In this document: one piece after another, positions 8,549-16,783 of the stretch
Layout: each line of letters begins with the position of its first letter
How positions within the stretch are numbered: position 1 is the stretch's first letter
Source: Pandoraea bronchicola
GTDB lineage: Bacteria; Pseudomonadota; Gammaproteobacteria; Burkholderiales; Burkholderiaceae
Reading direction: 5' to 3'
NCBI RefSeq assembly: GCF_902459805.1
Contig: NZ_CABPST010000009.1
Span: 62,001-126,000 of the forward strand
DNA: 64,000 nucleotides
The notes under the pieces: generated by a model
Told to the model about the DNA's origin: nothing
Database searches by the model: none
What the model saw: only the letters and a program-made list of their open reading frames with translations
Program-made: the position numbers and the translations under genes

Positions 8549-10042
8549 CTACCGGCGGCTATCGTCGGGCACACGCTCCGGCGGCGTGGCAGCAGACACA
8601 GGCCGTGGCATCGGCGCCGGTGGCGGCCCGCCCGCAGCAACCGCAGCCTCCTCCGACGGGGAGACAACCGGCGGATCCCCCTTGGGCAACATGCGCACGC
8701 CGCGCCACCGCCCCCAACGGTAATAGGCAAGCGCCATTACCAGCGACACCGCAAAGCCGATCGGGAAGCTCCACCAGATGGCCTCCGCCCCCCACGACTT
8801 CTGCATCTGCCACGCGAAAGGCAGCCGGATGACCCACTGCGAGACGAACAGGATCACGAGCGGCGCCGCCACCGCCCCCGTCGCACGCACCACGCCGAAG
8901 AGCACGATCGTCACGCCGAACAGCACGAATGACCATGCCACCACGGCATTGATGTGCTGCGCGACGGAGATCGCATAGCCATCGCCCGGCAGGAAAGCAT
9001 TCATGAACTGTCGATTGAAGAGCAGGATGGCCACGACCAGGGTTCCCGTCATGACGAAGTTCAATCCGACGCCCACACGTCCGATGCGCGAGACGCGGCC
9101 CCACAGCCCCGCCCCCACGTTCTGCGCCACCATCGACGACACGCCCGCCCCAATGGCGAGTGCCGGCATCTGAACATACGTCCACAATTGCGAGGCCACG
9201 CCATAGGCCGCCGTGGTCTGCGATCCATAACCATTGACGAACCCCATCATCACCATCGCCGACGATGAAATCACCACCATTTGCAGCGCCATCGGCAAGC
9301 CCTTGACGACGACCAGACGTAACAGACCGGGATCGATGCGCAGGTATTTCCAGTCCTTGCGTTGCAGCCACAGCGGATCGCGGCGCCGGTACAACGTGTA
9401 CATCAGCGCAGCCAGACTCACGGTCTGCGCGATGAGCGTTGCCCCTGCCGACCCCGCGATACCAAACGGCGGCACCGGTCCCCAGCCAAAGATCAGCAGC
9501 GGATTGAGCGCGACGTCGAGTCCCGCCGAAAGCAGCATGAAGCGAAATGGGGTTCGCGCATCGCCCGCCCCTCGCAACGCCATCATCACGAAGTTGTAGA
9601 AGTACATCACCGGCAGCGCAATGAAGATGATGCGTAAATAGGCGACGGCGAACGCGCGAGCATCGCTCGGTGTTCCCAGCGCGTCCAGCAATTCGGGCGT
9701 GAAGAGATAGCCGACGATGGCGACGGCGGTCGACATCAGCACAAAAAAGGTTGCGCTCGTGCCGACGATCCGTTGCGTGAGTACATGATTCTTCGCACCG
9801 ACGGACTGGCCGATGAGAATCGTGTTCGCCATGCTGATGCCGAACACCACCCCCAACAAGAAGAACAGCAGAATGTTGGCGTTCGACGCTGCAGTGAGCG
9901 CCGACTCACCGAGAAAGTGCCCGATCCACATGATATTGATCGAGGCATTGAGCGACTGAAGCACATTGCTGCCCAGCACGGGCAGCGAGAACCAGAACAA
10001 GGTCTTGCCGATGGGGCCGCGTGTGAGGTCATGTTCGGCCAT
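8549..10042 (-). CDS. MATE family multidrug/metabolite efflux transporter
   Basis: Inner-membrane antiporter of 497 residues with about twelve helices in two MatE repeats. The start MAEHDLTRGPIGKTLFWFSLPVLGSN shows the typical cytosolic lead-in followed by helix 1. MATE proteins expel cationic drugs or metabolites using a sodium or proton gradient. The last 40 residues are a Pro/Ala-rich soluble tail (PPVVSPSEEAAVAAGGPPPAP) not needed for the fold. It begins 7 bases after the stop of the secreted hydrolase gene, so the two are probably co-transcribed. Confidence 0.92.
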   Translation of the reverse strand: MAEHDLTRGPIGKTLFWFSLPVLGSNVLQSLNASINIMWIGHFLGESALTAASNANILLFFLLGVVFGISMANTILIGQSVGAKNHVLTQRIVGTSATFFVLMSTAVAIVGYLFTPELLDALGTPSDARAFAVAYLRIIFIALPVMYFYNFVMMALRGAGDARTPFRFMLLSAGLDVALNPLLIFGWGPVPPFGIAGSAGATLIAQTVSLAALMYTLYRRRDPLWLQRKDWKYLRIDPGLLRLVVVKGLPMALQMVVISSSAMVMMGFVNGYGSQTTAAYGVASQLWTYVQMPALAIGAGVSSMVAQNVGAGLWGRVSRIGRVGVGLNFVMTGTLVVAILLFNRQFMNAFLPGDGYAISVAQHINAVVAWSFVLFGVTIVLFGVVRATGAVAAPLVILFVSQWVIRLPFAWQMQKSWGAEAIWWSFPIGFAVSLVMALAYYRWGRWRGVRMLPKGDPPVVSPSEEAAVAAGGPPPAPMPRPVSAATPPERVPDDSRR

Positions 10043-10049
10043 GGCGCTT

Positions 10050-11045
10050 TTACTTCGTGTCGAACTTTACGCCGGGCGCCGGCACGGGCACCGCACATCG
10101 GTTCATACGCAGGTTGTCGAGAAAGCGCTGAACCAACGGCAGCACCTTGGCCTCGATATCACCGTGCCCGTAGCCGAAACCTGCGAAGTTGAAATGCGTG
10201 GCGCCATCGACCACGGCAAGCCAGTGACAGCCCGAAGGCAGATCCGTGTACGGCTCGGTGCGCGTCTGCCATTTGCCATCGAGCGGCGCGTCGCGCGTGC
10301 CGGTCACGAGCAACATCGGCTTGCGGATGTCATGCCATGCGCCCGCCGGAAAGATCGGCCCCGGCCCCTGCGGCGACAGTGCGATGTAGCCATCGAAACG
10401 ATCGTCGCTATCGAGCCCGAGTTTGTTCTTCGCGCCCGCTTCGATCATCACCGTGGCCGCCCCCATGGAATGACCGGCGAAGACGGCCGGTCCCGAGCGG
10501 CACTGGGTTCGCGCCCAATGCAACGCCGCTCCGGCGTCTTCGAGACGGTCGTCATACGCTTCGGGGTCCGTAGTGAGCGCCAGCAATCCGTCACGCAACC
10601 CGCCATTGCGCACCCGATCGCGCAATGAGTCGCGTCCGCTTTCCTTATGCGCCATCGTCACCGTCAGCCAGCCATATTGAGAGAGGGCGCGCCCGAGCCA
10701 GGCCAGCGCATCCCGGTCATCGCCCGCACCGGGACTGAGTACCGCCACCCCATTACATGCAGACGCCGGCCGGAAGACATGGAGATTGGCGTATCCGCCG
10801 TCGCTGCGCAGCACTCGCTGGTCGACACCGGTCGGCGCAGTGGGCGGAGGTGCGGGCGTGGCGGGAGGTGACGCGGCAGGTGCGGGGGCGGATTTCACCG
10901 CCGGGCTGCCCGGCAAGGTCGTGTCGGCAGCCAAAGCGAGAGCGGGGAACGAAGCCAGCAAGGACATGCCGAGGCTGCAGGCACCGAGTGCGACGAGCAT
11001 CGTCGCGAACGATCGTCCCACGGCCCTGCGCGACATTCCGAGCAT
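10050..11045 (-). CDS. Secreted alpha/beta hydrolase, dienelactone/PETase-like fold
   Basis: A 331-residue protein with a signal peptide ending near ALALAAD and a Pro/Ala-rich linker, followed by an alpha/beta hydrolase domain. The nucleophile elbow is GHSMG, with Asp in TGTRDAP and His in GATHFNF completing a plausible triad. The oxyanion region reads SPGAGDDRDALAW. Such enzymes cleave esters in the periplasm or outside; the substrate is not evident. The start at 11045 has GGGGAGA in front, better than the upstream ATG at 11072. It is the first gene of a probable operon with the MATE transporter, hinting at linked processing and export. Confidence 0.82.
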   Translation of the reverse strand: MLGMSRRAVGRSFATMLVALGACSLGMSLLASFPALALAADTTLPGSPAVKSAPAPAASPPATPAPPPTAPTGVDQRVLRSDGGYANLHVFRPASACNGVAVLSPGAGDDRDALAWLGRALSQYGWLTVTMAHKESGRDSLRDRVRNGGLRDGLLALTTDPEAYDDRLEDAGAALHWARTQCRSGPAVFAGHSMGAATVMIEAGAKNKLGLDSDDRFDGYIALSPQGPGPIFPAGAWHDIRKPMLLVTGTRDAPLDGKWQTRTEPYTDLPSGCHWLAVVDGATHFNFAGFGYGHGDIEAKVLPLVQRFLDNLRMNRCAVPVPAPGVKFDTK

Positions 11046-11266
11046 CCGTTCTCCCCTGGTATCTGGCAGCACACAGCCACCCGGGCCACGCAGGCCGGCC
11101 GGGCCGGGAACAACGGTCTCGCGCCGAAGCCCCGCTGCGACATCACATGATGGATCATCTTAGCGCGGATTGCGTACGGTCTCGCATGAATTTTGCCTGC
11201 GCGATACCTGTCTCGCGTGCGCAACGCGCGTTTTGTGTGAGTCGCGCGGATCCTGCGTCACACGCA

Positions 11267-12541
11267 TCAGGCGCGCTGATGACGGCCGCCGTGTGCGTCG
11301 CGCGACAAGCCGAGTGCCGACGCATACCCTGCCGGATCGAAGCGCCACGTCAATGCGATCAGCGCCACGTTGAGGACGATGAGCCCGGTCCATGACGGAA
11401 CGAAACTCCCTGTCGCCGCCAGCACCGCGCCGGCACCGAACGGCGCCAGTGCCGCGATGCAAAAACCCACGCCCTGCATGAATGCCGCGAGCGCGGCGGC
11501 GTGACGCGGATGCGCGTGGTGATCGAGCGCCAGTACGAGCCCAAGCGAGAACGTACCGCCCAACCCGAACCCGATGGCACCGATCCACGCCCAAGGCGCA
11601 GCCTGTGGCGCAGCCACCAACCCCACGAGTCCGCCGAGCGTGGCCATGAGTGCGAGCGTCAGCCAGCGCCGGCGATCGACGTTACGGCGGGCAAGCCACG
11701 GCAACGTCAGTGCCGCGACCACCTGACATGCCGTCAGCGCCGCCAGCAGTGCGCCGCTGCGCGTCGCGCTCATGCCGTGCTGCTGATAGAACGGCGGCAA
11801 CCACGCGACCATCGTCGTGTAGGTGCAGTTGATGAGACCAAAGTAGACGGCAAGCGTCCACGCGCGATGCTTGCGAAGCAGTTCGAGCATCGACGGCGCC
11901 CCACCGGCAGCATACGCAACGCGCTCACTCGCCCCCCGGCACGCCGCCCGCAGGTCTGCTGACGTCGTCGCCGCGGCCACCGCCGGTTCCGCCGCAGACC
12001 GCGCTAACGGCGCGCGCCACCAGGCAATCGCCGCCACGCAAACGACCGAAAACCACATGCCCAGCCCGACGCGCCAGTCCCCCGTCTCGGACGCCGCCCA
12101 TGGACTTGCCGCCGCCCCGAGCCCGCCGCCGCCCATGAGCGCCGCCGAGTACAAACCCATCATCGCCGTCATGCGTGCGGCACTGTAGTGCGCCTTCACC
12201 ACACCGGGCAGCAACGCCTGAATGATCGCGATGCCGACGCCCGACGCCAGCGCCGTGGCAATCATCGTCGCGGTATCGTCGGCCGCGAAACGTACGCCGC
12301 AGGCCAGCGCAAGCGCCGCCAATCCGAGCAGCACGCCACGACGTTCACCGAAACGGCGCGTCAATCCGTTCGCAGCAAAGGCACCCGCGCCCATCGCGAG
12401 TACCGGCAACGAGGTGAGCAACGCCGCCACGGGATAGGTCATCCCGGTCGCCTCGCGGATCTGCGGCAACAGCGGACTGACGGACGTCAGCGTCGGCCGC
12501 AGCGTCAACCCGACCGCGACGATGGCCAGCCAAAGGGTCAT
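11267..12541 (-). CDS. MFS transporter, CynX/NimT-like
   Basis: A 424-residue major facilitator protein with about twelve helices, a central basic cytoplasmic loop around residues 190-225 and the opening MTLWLAIVAVGLTLRPTLTSVSPLLPQI. The NLR/LRP pattern in helix 1 resembles CynX/NimT (cyanate and nitroimidazole) transporters. Its start overlaps the stop of the amidohydrolase by four bases (ATGA), so translation is coupled. It is the last gene of the operon that begins at 15436 and probably moves a substrate or product of the amidohydrolase, such as cyanate, a carboxylate or an amine. Confidence 0.85.
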   Translation of the reverse strand: MTLWLAIVAVGLTLRPTLTSVSPLLPQIREATGMTYPVAALLTSLPVLAMGAGAFAANGLTRRFGERRGVLLGLAALALACGVRFAADDTATMIATALASGVGIAIIQALLPGVVKAHYSAARMTAMMGLYSAALMGGGGLGAAASPWAASETGDWRVGLGMWFSVVCVAAIAWWRAPLARSAAEPAVAAATTSADLRAACRGASERVAYAAGGAPSMLELLRKHRAWTLAVYFGLINCTYTTMVAWLPPFYQQHGMSATRSGALLAALTACQVVAALTLPWLARRNVDRRRWLTLALMATLGGLVGLVAAPQAAPWAWIGAIGFGLGGTFSLGLVLALDHHAHPRHAAALAAFMQGVGFCIAALAPFGAGAVLAATGSFVPSWTGLIVLNVALIALTWRFDPAGYASALGLSRDAHGGRHQRA

Positions 12542-13728
12542 ACCTCAACACCCTCGCTCACCACGACGTGACCGTTCGCCACCACCCAGCGCCGCGGCGC
12601 TCGCGTGACGATAGCCTGCGCGGCATTCATCGCATCGACCAGCACCAGATCGGCGCGCGCCCCGGCATGCAGCCCATAGTCGTCGAACCAGCAAGCCCTC
12701 GCCCCCTGATGGGTAACGCAATCGAGCGCGATCTCCAACTCGTCGTCACGGCGCAGGTTGTAGCGCAGACCGATCATCATGGCGCGCTCGAGCATGTCGG
12801 GTGTGCCGTACGGTGTCCACGTGTCGCGAATGCCGTCGTTCCCCCCCGCGAGCGGAACGCCCGCGCGACGGCACGCCATGAGTGGCGGCACGATGCGCGA
12901 CGGCGGCGCCATCGTAATCAGCGCGACACCGGCATCCGCCAGACGTGCGAGCAAGGTATCCGCACGCGCCGCCTCCAGTTCCCCCAGGCAAAACGCATGC
13001 GACACGACGACCTTGCCTTGCATGCCCAGCGCGACAATGCGCTCGAGCATCAGCTCCAGTGAAAACACACCCATCTCGCCCGGTTCGTGCAGATGCATAT
13101 CGACAGGGCAACCGTGCTTGTCGGCCAGCGCAAACATGGCGTCGAGCGATGCCACCGGGTCGCGGTCGATGGCGCACGGATCGAGCCAGCCCAGTACATC
13201 GGCCCCGCGCGCGAGCGAGTCGTCGAGCAAGGCGAGCGTGCCGTCGCGGTCCAGCACACCGGACTGCGGAAAGGCGACGATCTGCATGTCGAGCCTGTCC
13301 GCGAGCGTGTCGCGCGTAGCGAGCACGCCATCGAGATGGCGCAGACCCGCCTCGGTATCGATATCGACGTGCGTGCGCAACCGCGTGGTGCCTGCCGCGA
13401 GGAACGCACGCCCAAGCGCGAGCGACGCTGCCCCCGCATCGTGCCCGCTCTCGGCGCGCCAGCGGCGTTCGTTGTCGATGCGATCGATCAGCCGCGAGCC
13501 GCACTCGTTGACGTACCACGGCATGCCCCACACGGTCTTGTCCAGATGCGTATGCGACTCCACCAGACCGGGGAGCAGCAACGCACCGCGCGCATCGATC
13601 TGACGGGTGGCGTTATCTTGTGCGACAGGTAACGACGGCGCGATCGCCGCGATCCGCCCGTTCTCGACGCGCACCTCGACCGGCGCGCCATCGAGCCCGC
13701 GTGCGTTGCGTATGTCCAGTGTTGTCAT
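12538..13728 (-). CDS. Cytosine-deaminase-like amidohydrolase
   Basis: A 396-residue metal-dependent amidohydrolase of the CodA/AtzC type. HTHLDK supplies the first metal-binding HxH, followed by RTHVDID, MHLHEPGE, VVSHAFCLG, and the family hallmark GGNDGIRDTWTPYGTPDMLERA near the C-terminus carrying the catalytic Asp. Members deaminate cytosine, creatinine-like rings or N-alkyl ammelides. Start 13728 is preceded by GAGGAAGG; the longer frame reaching 14067 is antisense to nothing and unlike the family. It overlaps both neighbours by 4 bp (ATGA). Sandwiched between two transporters and under a GntR regulator, it probably catabolises an imported N-heterocycle. The exact substrate is inference only. 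Confidence 0.88.
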   Translation of the reverse strand: MTTLDIRNARGLDGAPVEVRVENGRIAAIAPSLPVAQDNATRQIDARGALLLPGLVESHTHLDKTVWGMPWYVNECGSRLIDRIDNERRWRAESGHDAGAASLALGRAFLAAGTTRLRTHVDIDTEAGLRHLDGVLATRDTLADRLDMQIVAFPQSGVLDRDGTLALLDDSLARGADVLGWLDPCAIDRDPVASLDAMFALADKHGCPVDMHLHEPGEMGVFSLELMLERIVALGMQGKVVVSHAFCLGELEAARADTLLARLADAGVALITMAPPSRIVPPLMACRRAGVPLAGGNDGIRDTWTPYGTPDMLERAMMIGLRYNLRRDDELEIALDCVTHQGARACWFDDYGLHAGARADLVLVDAMNAAQAIVTRAPRRWVVANGHVVVSEGVEV

Positions 13729-15203
13729 GCCTTCCTCAAGTTGATTTCCGTAGCAGCGCTGCGTGAGCGCGTGAGCAAGCTCACCCCTACGAACGTCACC
13801 GCATTCACCGCGAGCGCCACGAGACCCATGTTGATCGACCCCACGGTATCCGGTGCCCCGGGCATCAGCGTGCGCAGATTGACGTCGAACCCCACGGCCG
13901 CAGCCAGCACGACAGCGCCCGCACCGATACCCGCAAACGCACCGTACTTGTTGCCGAACGGACGCGGCAGCAAGCTGGACACGAACGACGGGAACAGTTG
14001 CGTCAGCAAGCTCGACGCGAAGAGCGCCAGCGCCACGAACGTTGCACCGCCACGCAACACGAAGCACACCGCGACCAGCCCGAAGACCGGCAGCACGCGC
14101 TTGGCGAGCTTGCCCACGAAGGCCTCACTGGCGTGCGGCGCAAAGCCGTCACGGTAGATGTTCTTCGCGATCAGCGTCGACGCATTGAGCAGAATCATCG
14201 AGCCCGGCACGAGCGCGGTCAACACCCCGACGCCGCCGATCACCCCGACGAACCACGGCGAGAATGTCTGCTTCACGATACGCAGCAACGCCAGATCCGA
14301 ATCCGTCCCGGTAAGACCCGGCACTTGCAGAATCGCGGCAAAGCCCACGAAGAACATGAACGCAATGACCATCTGATACAGCGGCATCAGAATCGTGTTT
14401 TTACGCACGGCGCTCTCGCTCCTGGCCGCATATACCGACGTGAACACGTACGGATACAGGTAGTAACCGAGCGACGTGAGCAGGATTGTCGAGTTGTACC
14501 AGGACAGCGTCAGGCCGCTGGTGGGCATCTGCAGGAAGCCCGGACGCGCCGCCTCGATGCGGTCGAACATCTCGCCGAAACCGCCGAAGTAGTGCAGCGG
14601 CAGATAGAGGCCGAGGAACACTGCGATCACGAGAATCAGAATGTCCTTGTAGATCGCAATGCTCGCGGAGCCGTGAATGCCCGACACCGTGATGTACAGC
14701 ACCATCGCGATGGCCCCGCACCAGATCGCCACGGCGGGCGGAATCGTGCCGTACGAGGACTCCGACACAATGATGCCCAGCCCGCGCAGTTGAATGATGA
14801 GCAGCGCCGTCATGCCGAGCACCGCGACCAGCGAGACGACGACCCCCAGGGCACGGGAACGATACGCCGTGGCGAAGAAGTCCGAGAACGACACGCAGCC
14901 ATGCCGCGTCGCATGCCGCCACGCCGCCGGCAACATCCAGTAGCCGAGCAGGTAGGCGAGTGCGCCATAGGCGAGGATGTAGAACGCGGGCGGCCCCTTG
15001 CTGTAAGCCCATCCGCTCGCGCCAAGGAACGTGAACGTCGAGAAGGCTTCCCCGGCCATCAACAGGAAGACGAGCAGCGTGCCGAAGCCACGGCCGCCCA
15101 CGGCCCACTGTTCCAGACTCATCGTGCGGCCGCGCCGTGCGCGCAATCCCACGAAAAGCGCAAATGCGAGAAACGCCGCGATAACGGCCAGCGCGGCATT
15201 CAT
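13725..15203 (-). CDS. Sodium:solute symporter (SSS family)
   Basis: A 492-residue inner-membrane symporter with about thirteen helices. It starts MNAALAVIAAFLAFALFVG and shows the SSS signatures FLGASGWAYSKGPPAFYILAYG and GLYLPLHYFGGFGEMF. The family includes PutP, PanF and allantoin- or nucleobase-associated members. It overlaps the DUF3311 gene upstream and the amidohydrolase gene downstream by four bases each. Position suggests it imports the substrate of the amidohydrolase with sodium. Confidence 0.92.
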   Translation of the reverse strand: MNAALAVIAAFLAFALFVGLRARRGRTMSLEQWAVGGRGFGTLLVFLLMAGEAFSTFTFLGASGWAYSKGPPAFYILAYGALAYLLGYWMLPAAWRHATRHGCVSFSDFFATAYRSRALGVVVSLVAVLGMTALLIIQLRGLGIIVSESSYGTIPPAVAIWCGAIAMVLYITVSGIHGSASIAIYKDILILVIAVFLGLYLPLHYFGGFGEMFDRIEAARPGFLQMPTSGLTLSWYNSTILLTSLGYYLYPYVFTSVYAARSESAVRKNTILMPLYQMVIAFMFFVGFAAILQVPGLTGTDSDLALLRIVKQTFSPWFVGVIGGVGVLTALVPGSMILLNASTLIAKNIYRDGFAPHASEAFVGKLAKRVLPVFGLVAVCFVLRGGATFVALALFASSLLTQLFPSFVSSLLPRPFGNKYGAFAGIGAGAVVLAAAVGFDVNLRTLMPGAPDTVGSINMGLVALAVNAVTFVGVSLLTRSRSAATEINLRKA

Positions 15204-15436
15204 GATGCAGCTCCGTCGTGTTCGCGCAGATCCTTCGCCGGGGCGCTGGATGCCTCGCGCGATCCGTCAAAACGGAACATCACGACCATCACCACCGACG
15301 TGAGCAGCAACCAGACGATATTCCACGTCATCAGGAACGGCAGCCCAGCCAGCCGGGTGCCCACGTGTTCGGCGAGCCAGCCGCCGCTGTAAAAGGCTGC
15401 GATGGGAAGCGCAGCCAGGCAATGCACAGGTTTCAT
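15200..15436 (-). CDS. DUF3311-type small membrane protein
   Basis: A 78-residue protein with two hydrophobic segments (about 5-20 and 32-54). The LPFLMTWNIVWLLLTSVVMVVMFRFD stretch matches my memory of DUF3311 proteins, which are commonly encoded directly before SSS symporters and are thought to be accessory subunits. It has a GGAGA ribosome binding site and a 4-bp overlap with the symporter start. It is the first gene of the four-gene operon. Confidence 0.82.
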   Translation of the reverse strand: MKPVHCLAALPIAAFYSGGWLAEHVGTRLAGLPFLMTWNIVWLLLTSVVMVVMFRFDGSREASSAPAKDLREHDGAAS

Positions 15437-15576
15437 GACGTCTCCAGACCCAGAAAGGAATCAACGGCCGGCCACGCGAACAGGTTCGCCGCCGGCCCAA
15501 TGGCTTGGCCACTTCGTCCGTGTCCGGAGATTGGCACTTCGCGTCGATTTGCCATATCATCAACCAAACACAAATA

Positions 15577-15590
15577 AATGGTTAACCATT
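15577..15590. promoter_or_regulatory. Palindromic operator candidate for the GntR regulator
   Basis: AATGGTTAACCATT is a perfect 14-base palindrome containing TGGT-TA-ACCA, like FadR/GntR-FCD sites. Related half sites flank it: TTGACCAT just downstream (from 15594) and ATCAACCA upstream. It lies between the divergent DUF3311 and GntR genes in the 314-base gap 15437-15750, which otherwise holds no gene. Confidence 0.6.
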
Positions 15591-15750
15591 TTTGTTGACC
15601 ATTATCGGTAACGATTTGCCGAAATGCAAGATCGCGATACCGAGAGGGCCGAAACCGAGGGTTTTCCGGGAGGGGGAACCGGGAGATCGAGGGGGCCGGG
15701 TACAATGCGCCCCACATCTACGTGAACCGCGACTTTCAAGGAGATCAGGC

Positions 15751-16551
15751 TTGAGCCGCACCGCAGCACCGGCGTCGCCGCGCGACGCGTCCCGCACCGA
15801 GGCAACGCTCGATACGGCCCCGGATCTCCCGGCCGGCGGCGACGGCGCATCGGGCAGCGCGGGTCAGCAGATCGAGGCGCGCGTCTATCTGACGATCTCG
15901 CAGGCGCTGCTCTCGGGCAAGCTCCGGCCGGGCATGCCGCTGCGCGAGCGCAATCTGGCGCAGGCATTCGACTGCACGCGCGGCGCAGTGCGCAAGGTGC
16001 TTGCCCGGCTCGGCTTCGAGGGCAAGCTGGTGCTTGAACCCAACCGGGGAGCGTTCGTGCCGCAGCCGTCGCTCGACGACATCCGCCAGACTTACCGCGC
16101 ACGGCGCGTGCTGGAAACCGGGGTGATCGCGAGCATTTGCGGACAGTTGAGCGCGTCGCAGCTCGCCGCGCTCGACGAACACGTCGCGACGGAAGCCCGC
16201 TCGCATGCCGACGGTACGCACGAGCGCTCGATTCGCCTCGCGGGTGAGTTTCATCTGAAGTTGATCGGCATGGCCGGCAGCGCCGAACTCGATGCGTTCG
16301 CGCGCCAGCTCGTCGCCAAGACCGAGCTTTACAAAGCGCTGTACGACCCCGCGGAGTTCATGCACTGTGCACCGACGGAGCACGCCCAGCTCGTCGGCCA
16401 GTTGCGTGAAGGCAAGACACAAGCCGCCATTGCCCTTGCGGCGGCGCATCTCGATGAACTTGAAGGCCGGGTGCTCACCCGTGCCGCCGCCGCCGAGACA
16501 CCGGACTTCCGCGCCATCTTCGCCGAGGCCTTTGCGGGCGCAGCGTCCTGA
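15751..16551 (+). CDS. GntR-family regulator with FCD domain
   Basis: A 266-residue repressor-type regulator. The winged helix-turn-helix (about 35-100: VYLTISQALLSGKLRPGMPLRERNLAQAF, then TRGAVRKVLARLGFEG) is followed by an FCD ligand domain from about 110 (YRARRVLETGVI, then metal-binding candidates in EFHLKL and HAQLV). The start is TTG at 15751, chosen because AAGGAGA sits 8 bases upstream; the open frame itself begins at 15592. It is divergent from the amidohydrolase/symporter operon and very probably controls it through the palindrome at 15577-15590. Confidence 0.87.
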   Translation: MSRTAAPASPRDASRTEATLDTAPDLPAGGDGASGSAGQQIEARVYLTISQALLSGKLRPGMPLRERNLAQAFDCTRGAVRKVLARLGFEGKLVLEPNRGAFVPQPSLDDIRQTYRARRVLETGVIASICGQLSASQLAALDEHVATEARSHADGTHERSIRLAGEFHLKLIGMAGSAELDAFARQLVAKTELYKALYDPAEFMHCAPTEHAQLVGQLREGKTQAAIALAAAHLDELEGRVLTRAAAAETPDFRAIFAEAFAGAAS

Positions 16552-16783
16552 CGCTTGCGGCAATCCGGTAGTGCCGGTAGCGAAGGTAGCGCCGGCAGTG
16601 CCGACACTGCGGGCTGTCGCCCGTCAAGCGGCGCGGCAATCCCACCACGGGCATGGGGGTCGCATGGCACACACCCCGCATTCAGGGGTATATTTCGCCT
16701 GTTTGCAACGGGCTGCGGCCCGCCTGCCACTTTCGCCCCCGCCCCCGCTTGACGCACGAAGGCACGAAGCCCGAAGGAAGCCC

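Noticed and set aside
12538-14067. Longer 509-residue start for the amidohydrolase
   Set aside because: The extra 113 residues are Cys/Arg-rich antisense of the symporter; the 13728 start has a good ribosome binding site.
13998-15392. 464-residue open frame opposite the SSS symporter
   Set aside because: Antisense shadow; the symporter frame has clear membrane helices and family motifs.
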